A stretch of 64,000 nucleotides of DNA from SIG565 sp045651765 (GCA_045651765.1 JAZRSY010000015.1:54364-118363), one strand, 5' to 3'. Shown: positions 16,982 to 25,155, counted from the stretch's first letter. Notes: a model not told the origin generated them from the sequence alone. Made by a program: numbers and translations.

Positions 16982-18641
16982 TGTTATCCCCCTTTAAAGT
17001 GTTGTTGTTTTCTGTAATTTCAGAAATTAATGCATTAACTTTAGGCACCAAACCTTTTGGAATTCTTTCTAAATATTGTTTAGGTGTTATAATGCCAAGT
17101 TCTAATAAATTTCCTAAAGTGGATATTACTACGGCCTCACTCCATAAAGCTGTGGTGCCGACATCCACCGTTGCATTTAATATTAAGTTTTTATACCTTT
17201 GTGCGTTAAAACTTAAATACTCCATGCCCTGCTCGGTTTGAATTTTAATTTGCCTGTTGCCATATTTACTAATCCAAAAATCTGCCCAGACACGAGCTAA
17301 TTCCTCTACAAAAGCATAATAACGGTTTTTATAAATTTGCATTGGTTGCAGTGCTGCCTCACGCATTTGAATAATGGCGGTTGCATTGGTTGGAGCAACA
17401 TTACCAAGTGCTACATCGTTAGCGCCGGCATCGAACAATGTATTAGAACTTATTTCGTTAATGGCTTTAGAATATTGCTCGGCCCATGGGGCAGGCGCCA
17501 CATATTGCATAGCATTATTAAGGTTGTTTTCATAACCAACATTGGCTCTTATAATTTGGCCGGGGTCATTGGTAATCTTAACATCTTCGCCCACAATATC
17601 GTTATTAATAAGAAGTTTGGGCATACCACTGCTTAATGCCGACCAACACTGTGAAGTAAGCATTCGGTTAATTGCTATTTGGTTTGGAATTAAGTGGGTT
17701 ACCTCACTTTCGCCATATATATTGTTTTTACGGCTTTCCCACCTGAATATTGCTAACGGATAACGGGTAAGTCCTGTATCCCACACGGGTTTAACTACCC
17801 CATTTTTTGTAACCTTAACGGCCATAATTTTATAAGTGTCTTCTAAATTATCGTACTGCTTAAACAGTTTGGTAATAACAGCCACACTGCGTGAAGAAGC
17901 AAAATTTTCATCGGGTATAATATCGGTGTCTTTTAACCCGTTTTGCTTGGCCTCACGCCTAACGGCCTCTATATCCAACTGTTCCGATATTAAAATATAT
18001 GGCTGACGCTCTACCTCTTCGCAGCTAGGTTCGCCAAACACTACATTTTCGGCATCTAATATTCTTAAATTAATATCGCCTTTTATTTTATGTGTTTTGG
18101 AATAATCGGCAAAAAGTCCTGTTGGGGCATTGTTATCCCAATATGTATAGGCAATACCCAAACCACCGATGTAGGCATTTTTTAAAAGTTGTTCGGCCTT
18201 TAAATCAAATTTAAGGCGTTCTGAGCAAATTTTAAAATAGCCCGATAAAGCATCGGTTATGACCGAAATTTCGGCGGCATCGGCCATTGATTTTTCGGGT
18301 ATATATTCGGGTTTTAACATTTTTTCTTTTAAAATATTGCCGTCTTTAATAATTTGCTTTGTTTTTGTTACACCCTCAGCCGAAAAATTAACCGATACCG
18401 GTGCCGAGGCTATTGTGGCAATTTTATATTCGCCAATGCGTTTAATAATGTTACGCCTTGCAAGCGGGCGGCTGTTACCGCACTGAGCACCATGCCATTG
18501 GTCACCAACATAAAACCTTTCGTTAAGTTTGGTTTGTTCCGATATTCCCAGTTCACCCAGGCTATCCTTAAAGGCGTTACCATTTTCAAGTTCCTTAAAA
18601 ATTTCCTGAGGTTTAACCTTAATTTTAATATAATCTTTTAT
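16971..18641 (-). CDS. Phage portal protein (apparent ATA start codon)
   Basis: The portal is the dodecameric ring through which DNA is packaged. The frame gives 556 residues with the N-terminal hallmark NERFYVGDQWHG near residue 34 and RPLARRNIIKRIGEYK. No in-frame ATG, GTG or TTG exists before the ATG at 18320, which lies past this conserved region. GGAGG at 18649-18653 lies seven bases before an ATA at 18641, where an ATG (Met-Lys-Asp-Tyr) would be expected. Either a mutated start codon or a rare AUA start. An in-frame stop lies just upstream. The gene sits after the capsid gene, not before the scaffold as in P22. Confidence 0.85.
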   Translation of the reverse strand: MKDYIKIKVKPQEIFKELENGNAFKDSLGELGISEQTKLNERFYVGDQWHGAQCGNSRPLARRNIIKRIGEYKIATIASAPVSVNFSAEGVTKTKQIIKDGNILKEKMLKPEYIPEKSMADAAEISVITDALSGYFKICSERLKFDLKAEQLLKNAYIGGLGIAYTYWDNNAPTGLFADYSKTHKIKGDINLRILDAENVVFGEPSCEEVERQPYILISEQLDIEAVRREAKQNGLKDTDIIPDENFASSRSVAVITKLFKQYDNLEDTYKIMAVKVTKNGVVKPVWDTGLTRYPLAIFRWESRKNNIYGESEVTHLIPNQIAINRMLTSQCWSALSSGMPKLLINNDIVGEDVKITNDPGQIIRANVGYENNLNNAMQYVAPAPWAEQYSKAINEISSNTLFDAGANDVALGNVAPTNATAIIQMREAALQPMQIYKNRYYAFVEELARVWADFWISKYGNRQIKIQTEQGMEYLSFNAQRYKNLILNATVDVGTTALWSEAVVISTLGNLLELGIITPKQYLERIPKGLVPKVNALISEITENNNTLKGDNNAG

Positions 18642-18660
18642 AATAACCCCTCCCTTTTAA

Positions 18661-18689
18661 AAATGGGCAGTCGGCCGACTGCCCATAAA
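18661..18689 (-). terminator. Hairpin between capsid and portal genes
   Basis: ATGGGCAGTCGG and CCGACTGCCCAT form a 12-base perfect palindrome (18663-18686) followed by TTTTTAAAA on the minus strand. It could attenuate transcription so that capsid exceeds portal, or stabilise the capsid mRNA 3' end. Confidence 0.75.
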
Positions 18690-18695
18690 AAACAA

Positions 18696-19604
18696 CTACG
18701 CTTCAAATGATGCGTAAATAGAACCTAAGGCCGATTTTTTTACAAATACATCGTAATAAATGCGGTAATCAAATTTATAAGCGTCGGCATCAACATTTTG
18801 TTCGGGTGTGAAAATGCGGATTTTTTCGGTCTTTTTAACCAAGCTGGCAGCCTTTTTAGGTAAAACAAGCATTAAAATATTCTTAGCATCGGCATCTGGG
18901 CTAAAGCCACCAGCCGAGTGGGTGTCGTCGCTTTCAACAAAGCTGTATGCAGTTTTCATGCGCTCGGGTGTTACAGGAATAATTGGCACACCGTTTATTG
19001 TTTTAACATTAAGATTAATTTCACCCTGCTTAAAGTTAGACACGGTTATCATTTTTTGAAGCTCGGGGCTAAGTTCGAAATCGGACATAATGTTGCCGTT
19101 TACAAAACAAACCAACTCTTCTTCAAAACCTGCAACATTCCTAACCTTATTAACAAGGTTTACAAGAGTTTCATAAGGCTTGGCCGAATCGTATGTTACC
19201 TTTTGATTATTTTCGTTTGCAATACCGGCGAGTTTTGATAACACATAGGCATCGGTTTCGGGAACAACCTGTGTTCTTACATATTCGCCCAATACCTTGC
19301 CGGCTAAATCGGTAATGCCGCTTTCGTCCATATCTTCGCGGTCAATGGAAATTGAACGGGCGCGGTCCATAGACATAGTGAATGGAGTTTGTGCTACGGT
19401 TACCATGGCCCTGTTGAAACCGCCTGTACGGTCATAATTTACAAGACCTACAAAATCAAGGTCTGGCACAATTACGGTTTTGGCGCCCACGAATTTTGAG
19501 CGTAAAATGTTGTCGGCAAAAAAGCCGGTTACTGCTTTTTGAGTATAAGCTTTATCAAGCTCGGAAGTGAATTTTTTTGCGTATTCAATAGAATTAATTG
19601 ACAT
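18696..19604 (-). CDS. Phage major capsid protein
   Basis: The 302-residue protein opens SINSIEYAKKFTSELDKAY and continues with FVGAKTVIVPDLDFVGLVNYDR and SISIDREDMDESG, a pattern I recognise from capsid proteins of many Firmicute phages. It follows a scaffold-like gene, as usual. AAGGAGAA precedes the ATG. A strong hairpin after the stop separates it from the portal gene. Confidence 0.88.
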   Translation of the reverse strand: MSINSIEYAKKFTSELDKAYTQKAVTGFFADNILRSKFVGAKTVIVPDLDFVGLVNYDRTGGFNRAMVTVAQTPFTMSMDRARSISIDREDMDESGITDLAGKVLGEYVRTQVVPETDAYVLSKLAGIANENNQKVTYDSAKPYETLVNLVNKVRNVAGFEEELVCFVNGNIMSDFELSPELQKMITVSNFKQGEINLNVKTINGVPIIPVTPERMKTAYSFVESDDTHSAGGFSPDADAKNILMLVLPKKAASLVKKTEKIRIFTPEQNVDADAYKFDYRIYYDVFVKKSALGSIYASFEA

Positions 19605-19629
19605 ATTTTTTCTCCTTAAAATTATTTTT

Positions 19630-20379
19630 TTAATTACTGCCCCATATTCCGCGCATTATGGCAGAAAACAAGGCGTTTTCGGTTGGGCGGCCTTCAAGCG
19701 CGCCCACCATTTGTTTTTGGTTTGAATTTTGTGTTTGTTTAGCTAATTCAATTTTTCTTTCTTCGCTTAACAAAAAGCGAAGAATTTCTTTTTCAAGGTC
19801 GCCACTGTCTAAAGCCTCGTTAATAACACTCTCGGGCAAATCCTCAAGGTCATTAATCTCGGGGAATTTATGAGCTATATTTTTAAATTGCTCGTAAATT
19901 TCGTTAGGCTCTGCGCCATGGCTTTTGTTTGAAAAGGTGTTTTGTTGGCCGTTTTTAAAATTACGCATTTGCATAATTTCATCAACAAGCGGGTCATCCT
20001 CGCCCAGCTTTTTTACAAGCTCGGCTCGGTAATTTTCGGCTTCGTGGTCTATCATACCTTCAATAACCTCTAAAATGCTTTTGCTGTTTTGTTTAGCACA
20101 AACATCTAACTTTGCCATAATGGCTTTTAAATCTTGTTTATAACCGTTGCCCAGGTTTTCAAAGTGCATACCGGTCTGCGCCAACCTTTTGGCTTCCTCT
20201 TCGGTTAAACAAATATCCTTGTGGTTATATCTGATAGTAAATTTACCACCTTGCTCTAAATCGGTTACTACGGCATCAATGTTTTCCTTATTTGGTTGTA
20301 AGGGTAAATCCAATTCCGCCTCACCTATAATGTCGGCCTCAACTTGCGGTGTGGTATCCTTTAAATTTTCAACCGTCAT
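19630..20379 (-). CDS. Phage scaffolding-type protein
   Basis: The 249-residue protein is acidic and helical, with an early TVENLKDTTPQVEAD region, central coiled-coil segments and a Gln/Asn-rich C-terminal part before MRGIWGSN. Composition and position directly before the capsid gene fit a scaffold that guides procapsid assembly. There is no recognisable protease domain, so the scaffold may leave intact. A GGAGGAAAAA site precedes the ATG. Confidence 0.7.
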   Translation of the reverse strand: MTVENLKDTTPQVEADIIGEAELDLPLQPNKENIDAVVTDLEQGGKFTIRYNHKDICLTEEEAKRLAQTGMHFENLGNGYKQDLKAIMAKLDVCAKQNSKSILEVIEGMIDHEAENYRAELVKKLGEDDPLVDEIMQMRNFKNGQQNTFSNKSHGAEPNEIYEQFKNIAHKFPEINDLEDLPESVINEALDSGDLEKEILRFLLSEERKIELAKQTQNSNQKQMVGALEGRPTENALFSAIMRGIWGSN

Positions 20380-20396
20380 TTTTTCCTCCTTAAATA

Positions 20397-20609
20397 TTAA
20401 TCATCTATTCTTTCTTGTGGTCTACCATTATAATTAATAAAATTACTTATTTCTTGTTCTAATTTTCTTTGTTGGGTTTGGCTGTTAATATTGGTCTTTT
20501 GGGGCCTGTGCTTTGGTTTTACATCGGCATTAAGGCCAATAATAAACGAAACCATAAGTGTTATTACCCATAACAAAGTCATACTAAAAAAAACATAAAC
20601 ATTTATCAT
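20397..20609 (-). CDS. Small phage membrane protein
   Basis: I do not recognise this 70-residue protein. It has one N-terminal membrane helix (about residues 4-26) and a charged tail rich in Gln and Lys. Its ATG shares a base with the terminase stop codon (TAATG), so it is translationally coupled to the terminase. Such genes are sometimes superinfection-exclusion or lysis-control proteins, but nothing here shows that. Confidence 0.55.
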   Translation of the reverse strand: MINVYVFFSMTLLWVITLMVSFIIGLNADVKPKHRPQKTNINSQTQQRKLEQEISNFINYNGRPQERIDD

Positions 20610-21880
20610 TAAAATCCTCCTTGGGTTATATAATATTCTGCTTTTTTGGCGGGTGCATTTGGTGTATAACTTTTAACATCATAAAAGGCGTATCGCATAG
20701 CATCCATTAAGTGATTATTTTTATCGCACGGTTCGTTGCGACCGTTGCCGTTACTGCCCTGCTTCCAGCAATATGATGACAGTTCCGCTATTGTGTTAAC
20801 ACACTGTGGCTTTACGAAAATTTTATATTCTTGTATTTTTGAAATTCCGTTAAGTAAACTGTCTTTACCCTTGACCGAAGGTGAAATTCTTACAATCCCC
20901 AAACGCCTTAAGTCATCGTTACTTTTAGGTTCGGCCGAGTCTGCCCTTATTCTTTCCTTGGCATATCCCTTATTTTTAATGGCCGCTGCAATGTCACAGT
21001 TAAGCATTTTAGTTTTATAAATTTCATCAAAAACATATATTTCCTTGGCCCTATTGTTAACACTAAAGGCTATAAAGGCTGTGGGGTCGTTAGAATACCC
21101 GTAATCGAGCCCAAAATAATTTTTAAAGTTTGGGTTGTTTAAAAATTTGTTATCAAAATCTTTAACCTGCCAATTTTCATAAATTAGGCCCTCGGTTGTT
21201 CCCCATTCCCCCAAACCTGCCACGGCATAACGCCTTGGATTTTCACGCTTTAAGCGGTTAAACACCTCAATATCGGTGGCGTCTAAAAATTCGTTTATTA
21301 AATAATTGGTTGTATATGTGGCCGTGTTGGGTTGCTTAATATCAAAAAAGCGTTTTTTAAGCCAATGGTGTTCGTTCCAAGGGTTAAAAGTTAAGGTGAC
21401 CTGCTTAAAAAGCGGTGGTGGCACATATCCCCTTGGCACCGATAAATCAAGTTTTTCAAAATCGGCCTCGTTTTCAATTTCATAGGCTTCTTCAATCCAA
21501 ACAAAACATAAATAACCCTTTTCTACGGTGGTAGAAGCCAGTTTTAAAACATCGTCAAAACCCCTAAACAATATTTTTTGCCCGGTTGGCAAATAAACCA
21601 TTTCCATGGGGCTTATGTTGTTTTTAAAAAGATTTTCCACCCCCAACCTTTGTTGAGCCCACTTAAGCTGTGCAAAGGTTGAATCCCTGTGTGTGTTCAT
21701 AACGGCACGCACCACCAAAATATTGCTTTGCGGATATTTAATTAACCTGTAAATTAAGTTAAGTGCCGTTGTGCTGGACTTTTTGCTTGCTTTTCCGCCC
21801 TTTATTACCCTATACCTTTTTTGGCAGTTCCAAAAATCATCATACCCCTGCCCTACAATACTACTTAGACGATATGTCAT
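20609..21880 (-). CDS. Phage terminase large subunit (PBSX/TerL family)
   Basis: This 423-residue packaging motor has an N-terminal ATPase (RVIKGGKASKKSST as an adapted Walker A near residue 25, and a Walker B-like LCFVWIEEAYE near residue 148). The C-terminal RNase H-like nuclease has FGLDYGYSNDPTAF, IRADSAEPK and NHLMDAMRYA, with acidic metal ligands. This matches the PBSX-type TerL family, and the size is normal. It overlaps the small subunit gene by 20 bases. Confidence 0.93.
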   Translation of the reverse strand: MTYRLSSIVGQGYDDFWNCQKRYRVIKGGKASKKSSTTALNLIYRLIKYPQSNILVVRAVMNTHRDSTFAQLKWAQQRLGVENLFKNNISPMEMVYLPTGQKILFRGFDDVLKLASTTVEKGYLCFVWIEEAYEIENEADFEKLDLSVPRGYVPPPLFKQVTLTFNPWNEHHWLKKRFFDIKQPNTATYTTNYLINEFLDATDIEVFNRLKRENPRRYAVAGLGEWGTTEGLIYENWQVKDFDNKFLNNPNFKNYFGLDYGYSNDPTAFIAFSVNNRAKEIYVFDEIYKTKMLNCDIAAAIKNKGYAKERIRADSAEPKSNDDLRRLGIVRISPSVKGKDSLLNGISKIQEYKIFVKPQCVNTIAELSSYCWKQGSNGNGRNEPCDKNNHLMDAMRYAFYDVKSYTPNAPAKKAEYYITQGGF

Positions 21881-22154
21881 CTACAATCACCACAGAAGTA
21901 TCTTTCTTGTCAGGCTCATCGCCCTTATACTGCACCATATTTTTTATAAACTCGGCCCAGCTCTTGTCGCCGCCTACCGCCTTTTTAATGCCTGCACAGG
22001 CAATAGCACTTGCATAATTTCGGTTGCTTTTTGAAACGCCAAACTCATCGAACAAGCCTTTTAAATTTTCGTCATTAGCATTTGAGCCAAGCGCTGCATT
22101 AAATGCTGTTTGCATTAACCTTTTGTTGTCACTGTTAGTTTTTCTTTTGGGCAA
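21861..22154 (-). CDS. Probable phage terminase small subunit
   Basis: The 97-residue charged protein opens MPKRKTNSDNKRLMQ and contains FGVSKSNRNYASAIA, a possible helix-turn-helix region. It immediately precedes and overlaps terL, the usual position of TerS, which binds pac or cos DNA. Sequence support alone is weak, and it could be another small DNA-binding phage protein. GGAGG precedes the ATG. Confidence 0.55.
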   Translation of the reverse strand: MPKRKTNSDNKRLMQTAFNAALGSNANDENLKGLFDEFGVSKSNRNYASAIACAGIKKAVGGDKSWAEFIKNMVQYKGDEPDKKDTSVVIVDDISSK

Positions 22155-22166
22155 TGCTATCCTCCT

Positions 22167-22568
22167 TTATGTGCGTTTTAAAAAATCTGCAATATCATAT
22201 TTGTTATCTGAAACAAAGCCTTTAATTTTTGATAGCTTTTGTTCTGCAAGTTCGGTGTTGTTAAGCAAAATATTTTTAAGCTCGTCCAATAAAATTTCAT
22301 TAATTTCAGGGTCGGTAAAAATGTTATCTAAAAAATAATTAATACCATCTTCTTGCCCAAATTTGTTTAATAAATCTATATCACTCAGGCATTCAAAACA
22401 AAAGCACAGCTCAGTTTCACATTCGCCACCGCAGCTAATACAAGCACCTATAGGTTCGGGTGGGTCATCGCTTTGGCAATATTCACATAAAAATATTTTT
22501 TCGCCGTGCGGTTCAATCACTTTTTTAAACTCCGAACCTACTGCACCGCATTGTCTGCATTTGTACAT
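22167..22568 (-). CDS. Zinc-ribbon phage protein of unknown function
   Basis: The 133-residue protein has an N-terminal zinc-binding part with paired CxxC motifs (YKCRQCG, CEYC, CISCGGEC and CFCFEC) and a helical C-terminus rich in Leu, Asn and Glu. Not a recognised family. It is the first gene after the operator at 22615-22629, hence probably the first gene of the packaging and structural transcript. A role in transcription or DNA binding is possible. AAAGGAGGACC precedes the ATG. Confidence 0.6.
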   Translation of the reverse strand: MYKCRQCGAVGSEFKKVIEPHGEKIFLCEYCQSDDPPEPIGACISCGGECETELCFCFECLSDIDLLNKFGQEDGINYFLDNIFTDPEINEILLDELKNILLNNTELAEQKLSKIKGFVSDNKYDIADFLKRT

Positions 22569-22614
22569 TTCGGTCCTCCTTTCTAAATAAAATCTGCTCG
22601 AACTTTGTCGAATT

Positions 22615-22629
22615 GTGAATTATATTCAC
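22615..22629. promoter_or_regulatory. Putative repressor operator O1
   Basis: GTGAATTATATTCAC is a 15-base palindrome upstream of the first structural-transcript gene. On the minus strand it contains TATAAT, so repressor binding could block a -10 box. Its arms are identical to those of the site at 22855-22869. Confidence 0.65.
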
Positions 22630-22631
22630 GC

Positions 22632-22835
22632 TTAAGATAAAAAAATGTCGTCCCGCTGCTTTTTTGTAAGAAATAAAACTTTAGTAAGCTTTATTATTTC
22701 GCTGGCTTTAAACTCGGTTTTATTGGTCATTTTCATATGTAGAGCCGTCGTGGTAATGTTTAATTGCCTCGATATCCACTCCTTTTTTAATCCCGACCTT
22801 TTAATAGCCTCTAAAAGCAATTTCGTATTGGTCAT
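22632..22835 (-). CDS. Cro-like small DNA-binding protein
   Basis: The 67-residue protein contains a helix-turn-helix of the Cro/CI type (GLKKEWISRQLNITTTALHM) and little else. It is divergent from the S24 repressor gene, the classic lysis-lysogeny switch layout. I start at the ATG at 22835, seven bases behind GGGAG. The ATG four codons upstream lies against its own ribosome binding site. Operators flank the gene on both sides. Confidence 0.75.
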   Translation of the reverse strand: MTNTKLLLEAIKRSGLKKEWISRQLNITTTALHMKMTNKTEFKASEIIKLTKVLFLTKKQRDDIFLS

Positions 22836-22854
22836 ATTATCTCCCATCCTTTCT

Positions 22855-22869
22855 GTGAATTTAATTCAC
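22855..22869. promoter_or_regulatory. Putative repressor operator O2
   Basis: GTGAATTTAATTCAC is a near-copy of O1 and lies just downstream of the cro-like promoter, around the expected transcript start. Confidence 0.65.
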
Positions 22870-22876
22870 TGTTCGA

Positions 22877-22905
22877 ATTATAACACCATGTTGCTAATTT
22901 GTCAA
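22877..22905 (-). promoter_or_regulatory. Promoter of the cro-like gene
   Basis: On the minus strand TTGACA (22900-22905) and TATAAT (22877-22882) are separated by exactly 17 bases. O2 lies eight bases beyond the -10 box. Confidence 0.8.
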
Positions 22906-22932
22906 CACCTTTTTTAAAAAATTTAAAAATTG

Positions 22933-22961
22933 TTGACAAACATTCACATTTGTGTTATTAT
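22933..22961 (+). promoter_or_regulatory. Promoter of the S24 repressor gene
   Basis: TTGACA (22933-22938) and TATTAT (22956-22961) have a 17-base spacer. TATACT at 22959 is an alternative -10. An operator half-site, ATTCAC, lies in the spacer at 22942-22947 and would allow autoregulation. Confidence 0.7.
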
Positions 22962-22979
22962 ACTGTTGAGGTGTTAATT

Positions 22980-23624
22980 ATGCTTACTCTATATGAAAAC
23001 ATTAAAAAAATAAGGACCGAGCGTGGTCTTTCACAACAAGAACTTGCAGAAAAGTCCGGTTATACCGACCGTTCTTCCATTGCTAAAATAGAATCCGGCA
23101 AGGTGGATTTAACACAATCTAAAATCAAAGCTATTGCCAAGGCTTTGGGAATAACATCGGCCGAGTTGTTAGATGAACCCACTTTAGATTTTGCGCCAAG
23201 CCTAACACAAAGTTTTGTTACCTACCCCGTTATTGGCGAAATTGCGGCCGGGTACAATAACATTGCACTGGAAAACTGGAGTGGCGACACTGTTGAAATT
23301 CCACAATCCTACCTAAAAGGCCACAAAAAAGACGATTTTTTTGTTTTGGAAGTTAAAGGTAACAGTATGTACCCCGATTACCGTGAAGGCGACAAGGTTT
23401 TAATATTAAAGCAAGCCAGCCTTGATTACAGTGGTCAGGTTGGTGCCGTTATTTATGATGATGAAATTTCTACCCTTAAAAAAGTTGAGTTTAACAAGGG
23501 TGAAGATTGGTTAAGGCTTGTGCCTATTAACCCCAGTGTTCCACCCATTGAAATTTTTGGCGAACGCCTTGCACATTGTAAAGTTTTGGGTGTGCCAAGA
23601 CTTTTGTTAAGAGAATTTAAATAA
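22980..23624 (+). CDS. LexA/CI-like phage repressor with self-cleaving S24 domain
   Basis: Residues 1-65 are an XRE helix-turn-helix (RGLSQQELAEKSGYTDRSS). Residues 100-214 are a peptidase S24 domain: cleavage region GEIAAGYN with Ala-Gly, nucleophile Ser in VKGNSMYPDY, and general-base Lys in ISTLKKVEF. Such repressors self-cleave when activated by RecA, so the phage block is likely SOS-controlled. I start at the ATG at 22980 behind TTGAGGTG. It is divergent from the cro-like gene and is the only gene of the lysogeny module. No integrase follows it. Confidence 0.9.
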   Translation: MLTLYENIKKIRTERGLSQQELAEKSGYTDRSSIAKIESGKVDLTQSKIKAIAKALGITSAELLDEPTLDFAPSLTQSFVTYPVIGEIAAGYNNIALENWSGDTVEIPQSYLKGHKKDDFFVLEVKGNSMYPDYREGDKVLILKQASLDYSGQVGAVIYDDEISTLKKVEFNKGEDWLRLVPINPSVPPIEIFGERLAHCKVLGVPRLLLREFK

Positions 23625-23626
23625 TA

Positions 23627-23654
23627 AAAAAGGAGGCATATGCCTCCTTTTTTT
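23627..23654. terminator. Bidirectional terminator between repressor gene and cysK
   Basis: AAAAAAGGAGGCAT pairs with ATGCCTCCTTTTTT, forming a U-tailed hairpin in both directions between convergent genes. It marks the apparent left-to-right boundary of the phage block. Confidence 0.9.
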
Positions 23655-24579
23655 ATTCGAAAAGCGGTGTTGAAAAATAACGCTCGGCGGTGTCGGGTAA
23701 AACGGTAACCACCGTTTTGCCTTTGCCTAATTTTTTAGCAAGGCGAAGGGCTGCCGCAACATTGGTTCCGCTGCTAATACCACACAAGATTCCCTCTTTT
23801 GCGGCTAAATCTTTGGAAACCTGCAGGGCTTCTTCGTCTTTAACAATGCAAACATCGTTATAAATGTTTTGGTTTAAAATTTTAGGTATAATACCATCGC
23901 CAATGCCCATTTGAATGTGTGTGCCAATTGAACCGCCCGATAATATTGCTGCATTTTCGGGTTCAACCGCCCATATTGTAATATCGGGGTTGGCTGCCTT
24001 TAATGTTTCGCCAATACCGGTTATGGTGCCACCCGTGCCTATGCCAGAGCAAAAACCGTGTATTGGGCCGTTCACCTGGTTTAAAATTTCAGTGCCTGTG
24101 CCCGAGCGTTGTATGGCAGGGTTTGCGGGGTTTTCAAACTGCTGAGGTACAAACACATTTTTGTCTTTACTTTTCATTTCCAGAGCTAAATTAAGGCATT
24201 CTTCTATGCACTTGCCAATGTTGCCGGCATCGTGCACCAAGATAACCTCTGCGCCGTATTGCTTAACTAATTTGCGGCGTTCTTCGCTAACCGAATCGGG
24301 CATAATTATTTTTACCTTATAACCATATACCGCACCCACTAACGCAAGACCTATGCCTTGGTTGCCGCTGGTTGGCTCAACAATAATTGTATTTTTATTG
24401 ATAATGCCTTTTTTCTCGGCTTCTTGTAACATATTAAGTGCTGTGCGGGTTTTAATAGAACCGCCAACATTAAGGCCTTCAAACTTAACTAAAATCTCGG
24501 CGCTGTCTTTATCAACTATATTATTAAGGCGAATAATTGGTGTATTGCCTATTGCCTCTAATATATTGTTATATACCAT
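23653..24579 (-). CDS. cysK: Cysteine synthase (O-acetylserine sulfhydrylase)
   Basis: This fold-type II PLP enzyme makes cysteine from O-acetylserine and sulfide. The PLP lysine lies in GGSIKTRTA (family norm GGSVKDR; here Thr replaces Asp). The substrate loop reads PTSGNQGIG rather than SGNTG. The phosphate-binding loop GIGTGGTITG is present. The length of 308 residues is normal. The loop variants are seen in some Clostridia but could signal a shifted substrate. I use the ATG at 24579 behind AAAGGGTG; an upstream GTG overlaps that site. Confidence 0.88.
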   Translation of the reverse strand: MVYNNILEAIGNTPIIRLNNIVDKDSAEILVKFEGLNVGGSIKTRTALNMLQEAEKKGIINKNTIIVEPTSGNQGIGLALVGAVYGYKVKIIMPDSVSEERRKLVKQYGAEVILVHDAGNIGKCIEECLNLALEMKSKDKNVFVPQQFENPANPAIQRSGTGTEILNQVNGPIHGFCSGIGTGGTITGIGETLKAANPDITIWAVEPENAAILSGGSIGTHIQMGIGDGIIPKILNQNIYNDVCIVKDEEALQVSKDLAAKEGILCGISSGTNVAAALRLAKKLGKGKTVVTVLPDTAERYFSTPLFE

Positions 24580-24650
24580 TAAAAACACCCTTTAAAACAT
24601 ATTAATACCGCTTAATTATACTAAAACTGTAATAAAATGTCAAATATTAA

Positions 24651-24677
24651 AACGGGGGTAAAAACTACCCCCGTTAA
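24651..24677 (-). terminator. Terminator of the aromatic-acid operon
   Basis: AACGGGGGTAG and CTACCCCCGTT form a strong stem followed by T5 on the minus strand. It ends the transcript that starts at the 31.4 kb T-box. Confidence 0.88.
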
Positions 24678-24707
24678 TATATTATTCTTAAATAACAAAT
24701 ATTCCAC

Positions 24708-25142
24708 CTAATTAATACGGTAAATTGCCGAAGGATTAATATCTCCATTGCCGGTTTCGTTAATAATGCTATCGGCTTTAATGGGGTCATCAACACTTAA
24801 GAGCATTATAGCCTTGCCAACCTCGTGCGATATGCAGGCATACATATATTTTACCTCAATATTATTTTTGGTAAGCTCGTTTAAAGAGCTGGCAAAACCA
24901 CCGGGTTTATCATCAATAGCCACGGCTAAAACATTGGTTACCTTGCCGATAATTCCGTGCTCACTTAAAGCCTGCTTGGCTTTGTGTGGGTTACTAACTA
25001 TCATACGAAGCACGCCGTATTCATCGGTATCGGCTAAAGATAATGCCGAAATATCAATATTATTTTGTGCTAAAATATCGGCAACCTCGGAAAGTTTACC
25101 ACCTTTATTTTCAATGAAAACAGAAATTTGTTCTACTAACAT
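24708..25142 (-). CDS. Tandem ACT-domain protein
   Basis: The 144-residue protein contains two ACT-like folds: residues 1-70 (QISVFIENKGGKLSEVADIL) and 70-144 (AVAIDDKPGGFASSLNEL). ACT domains bind amino acids and confer feedback control. Proteins of this type often follow phenylacetate-CoA ligase genes in anaerobes. Here the gene is last in the operon, 14 bases after paaK. A role as an aromatic amino acid sensor is an inference from ligand class and context. Confidence 0.85.
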   Translation of the reverse strand: MLVEQISVFIENKGGKLSEVADILAQNNIDISALSLADTDEYGVLRMIVSNPHKAKQALSEHGIIGKVTNVLAVAIDDKPGGFASSLNELTKNNIEVKYMYACISHEVGKAIMLLSVDDPIKADSIINETGNGDINPSAIYRIN

Positions 25143-25155
25143 AAAAAAACCCCCC

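Noticed and set aside
10955..23624. Complete active temperate prophage
   Set aside because: No integrase, excisionase or replication gene is present between the flanking chromosomal genes, and no matching attachment repeats were found.
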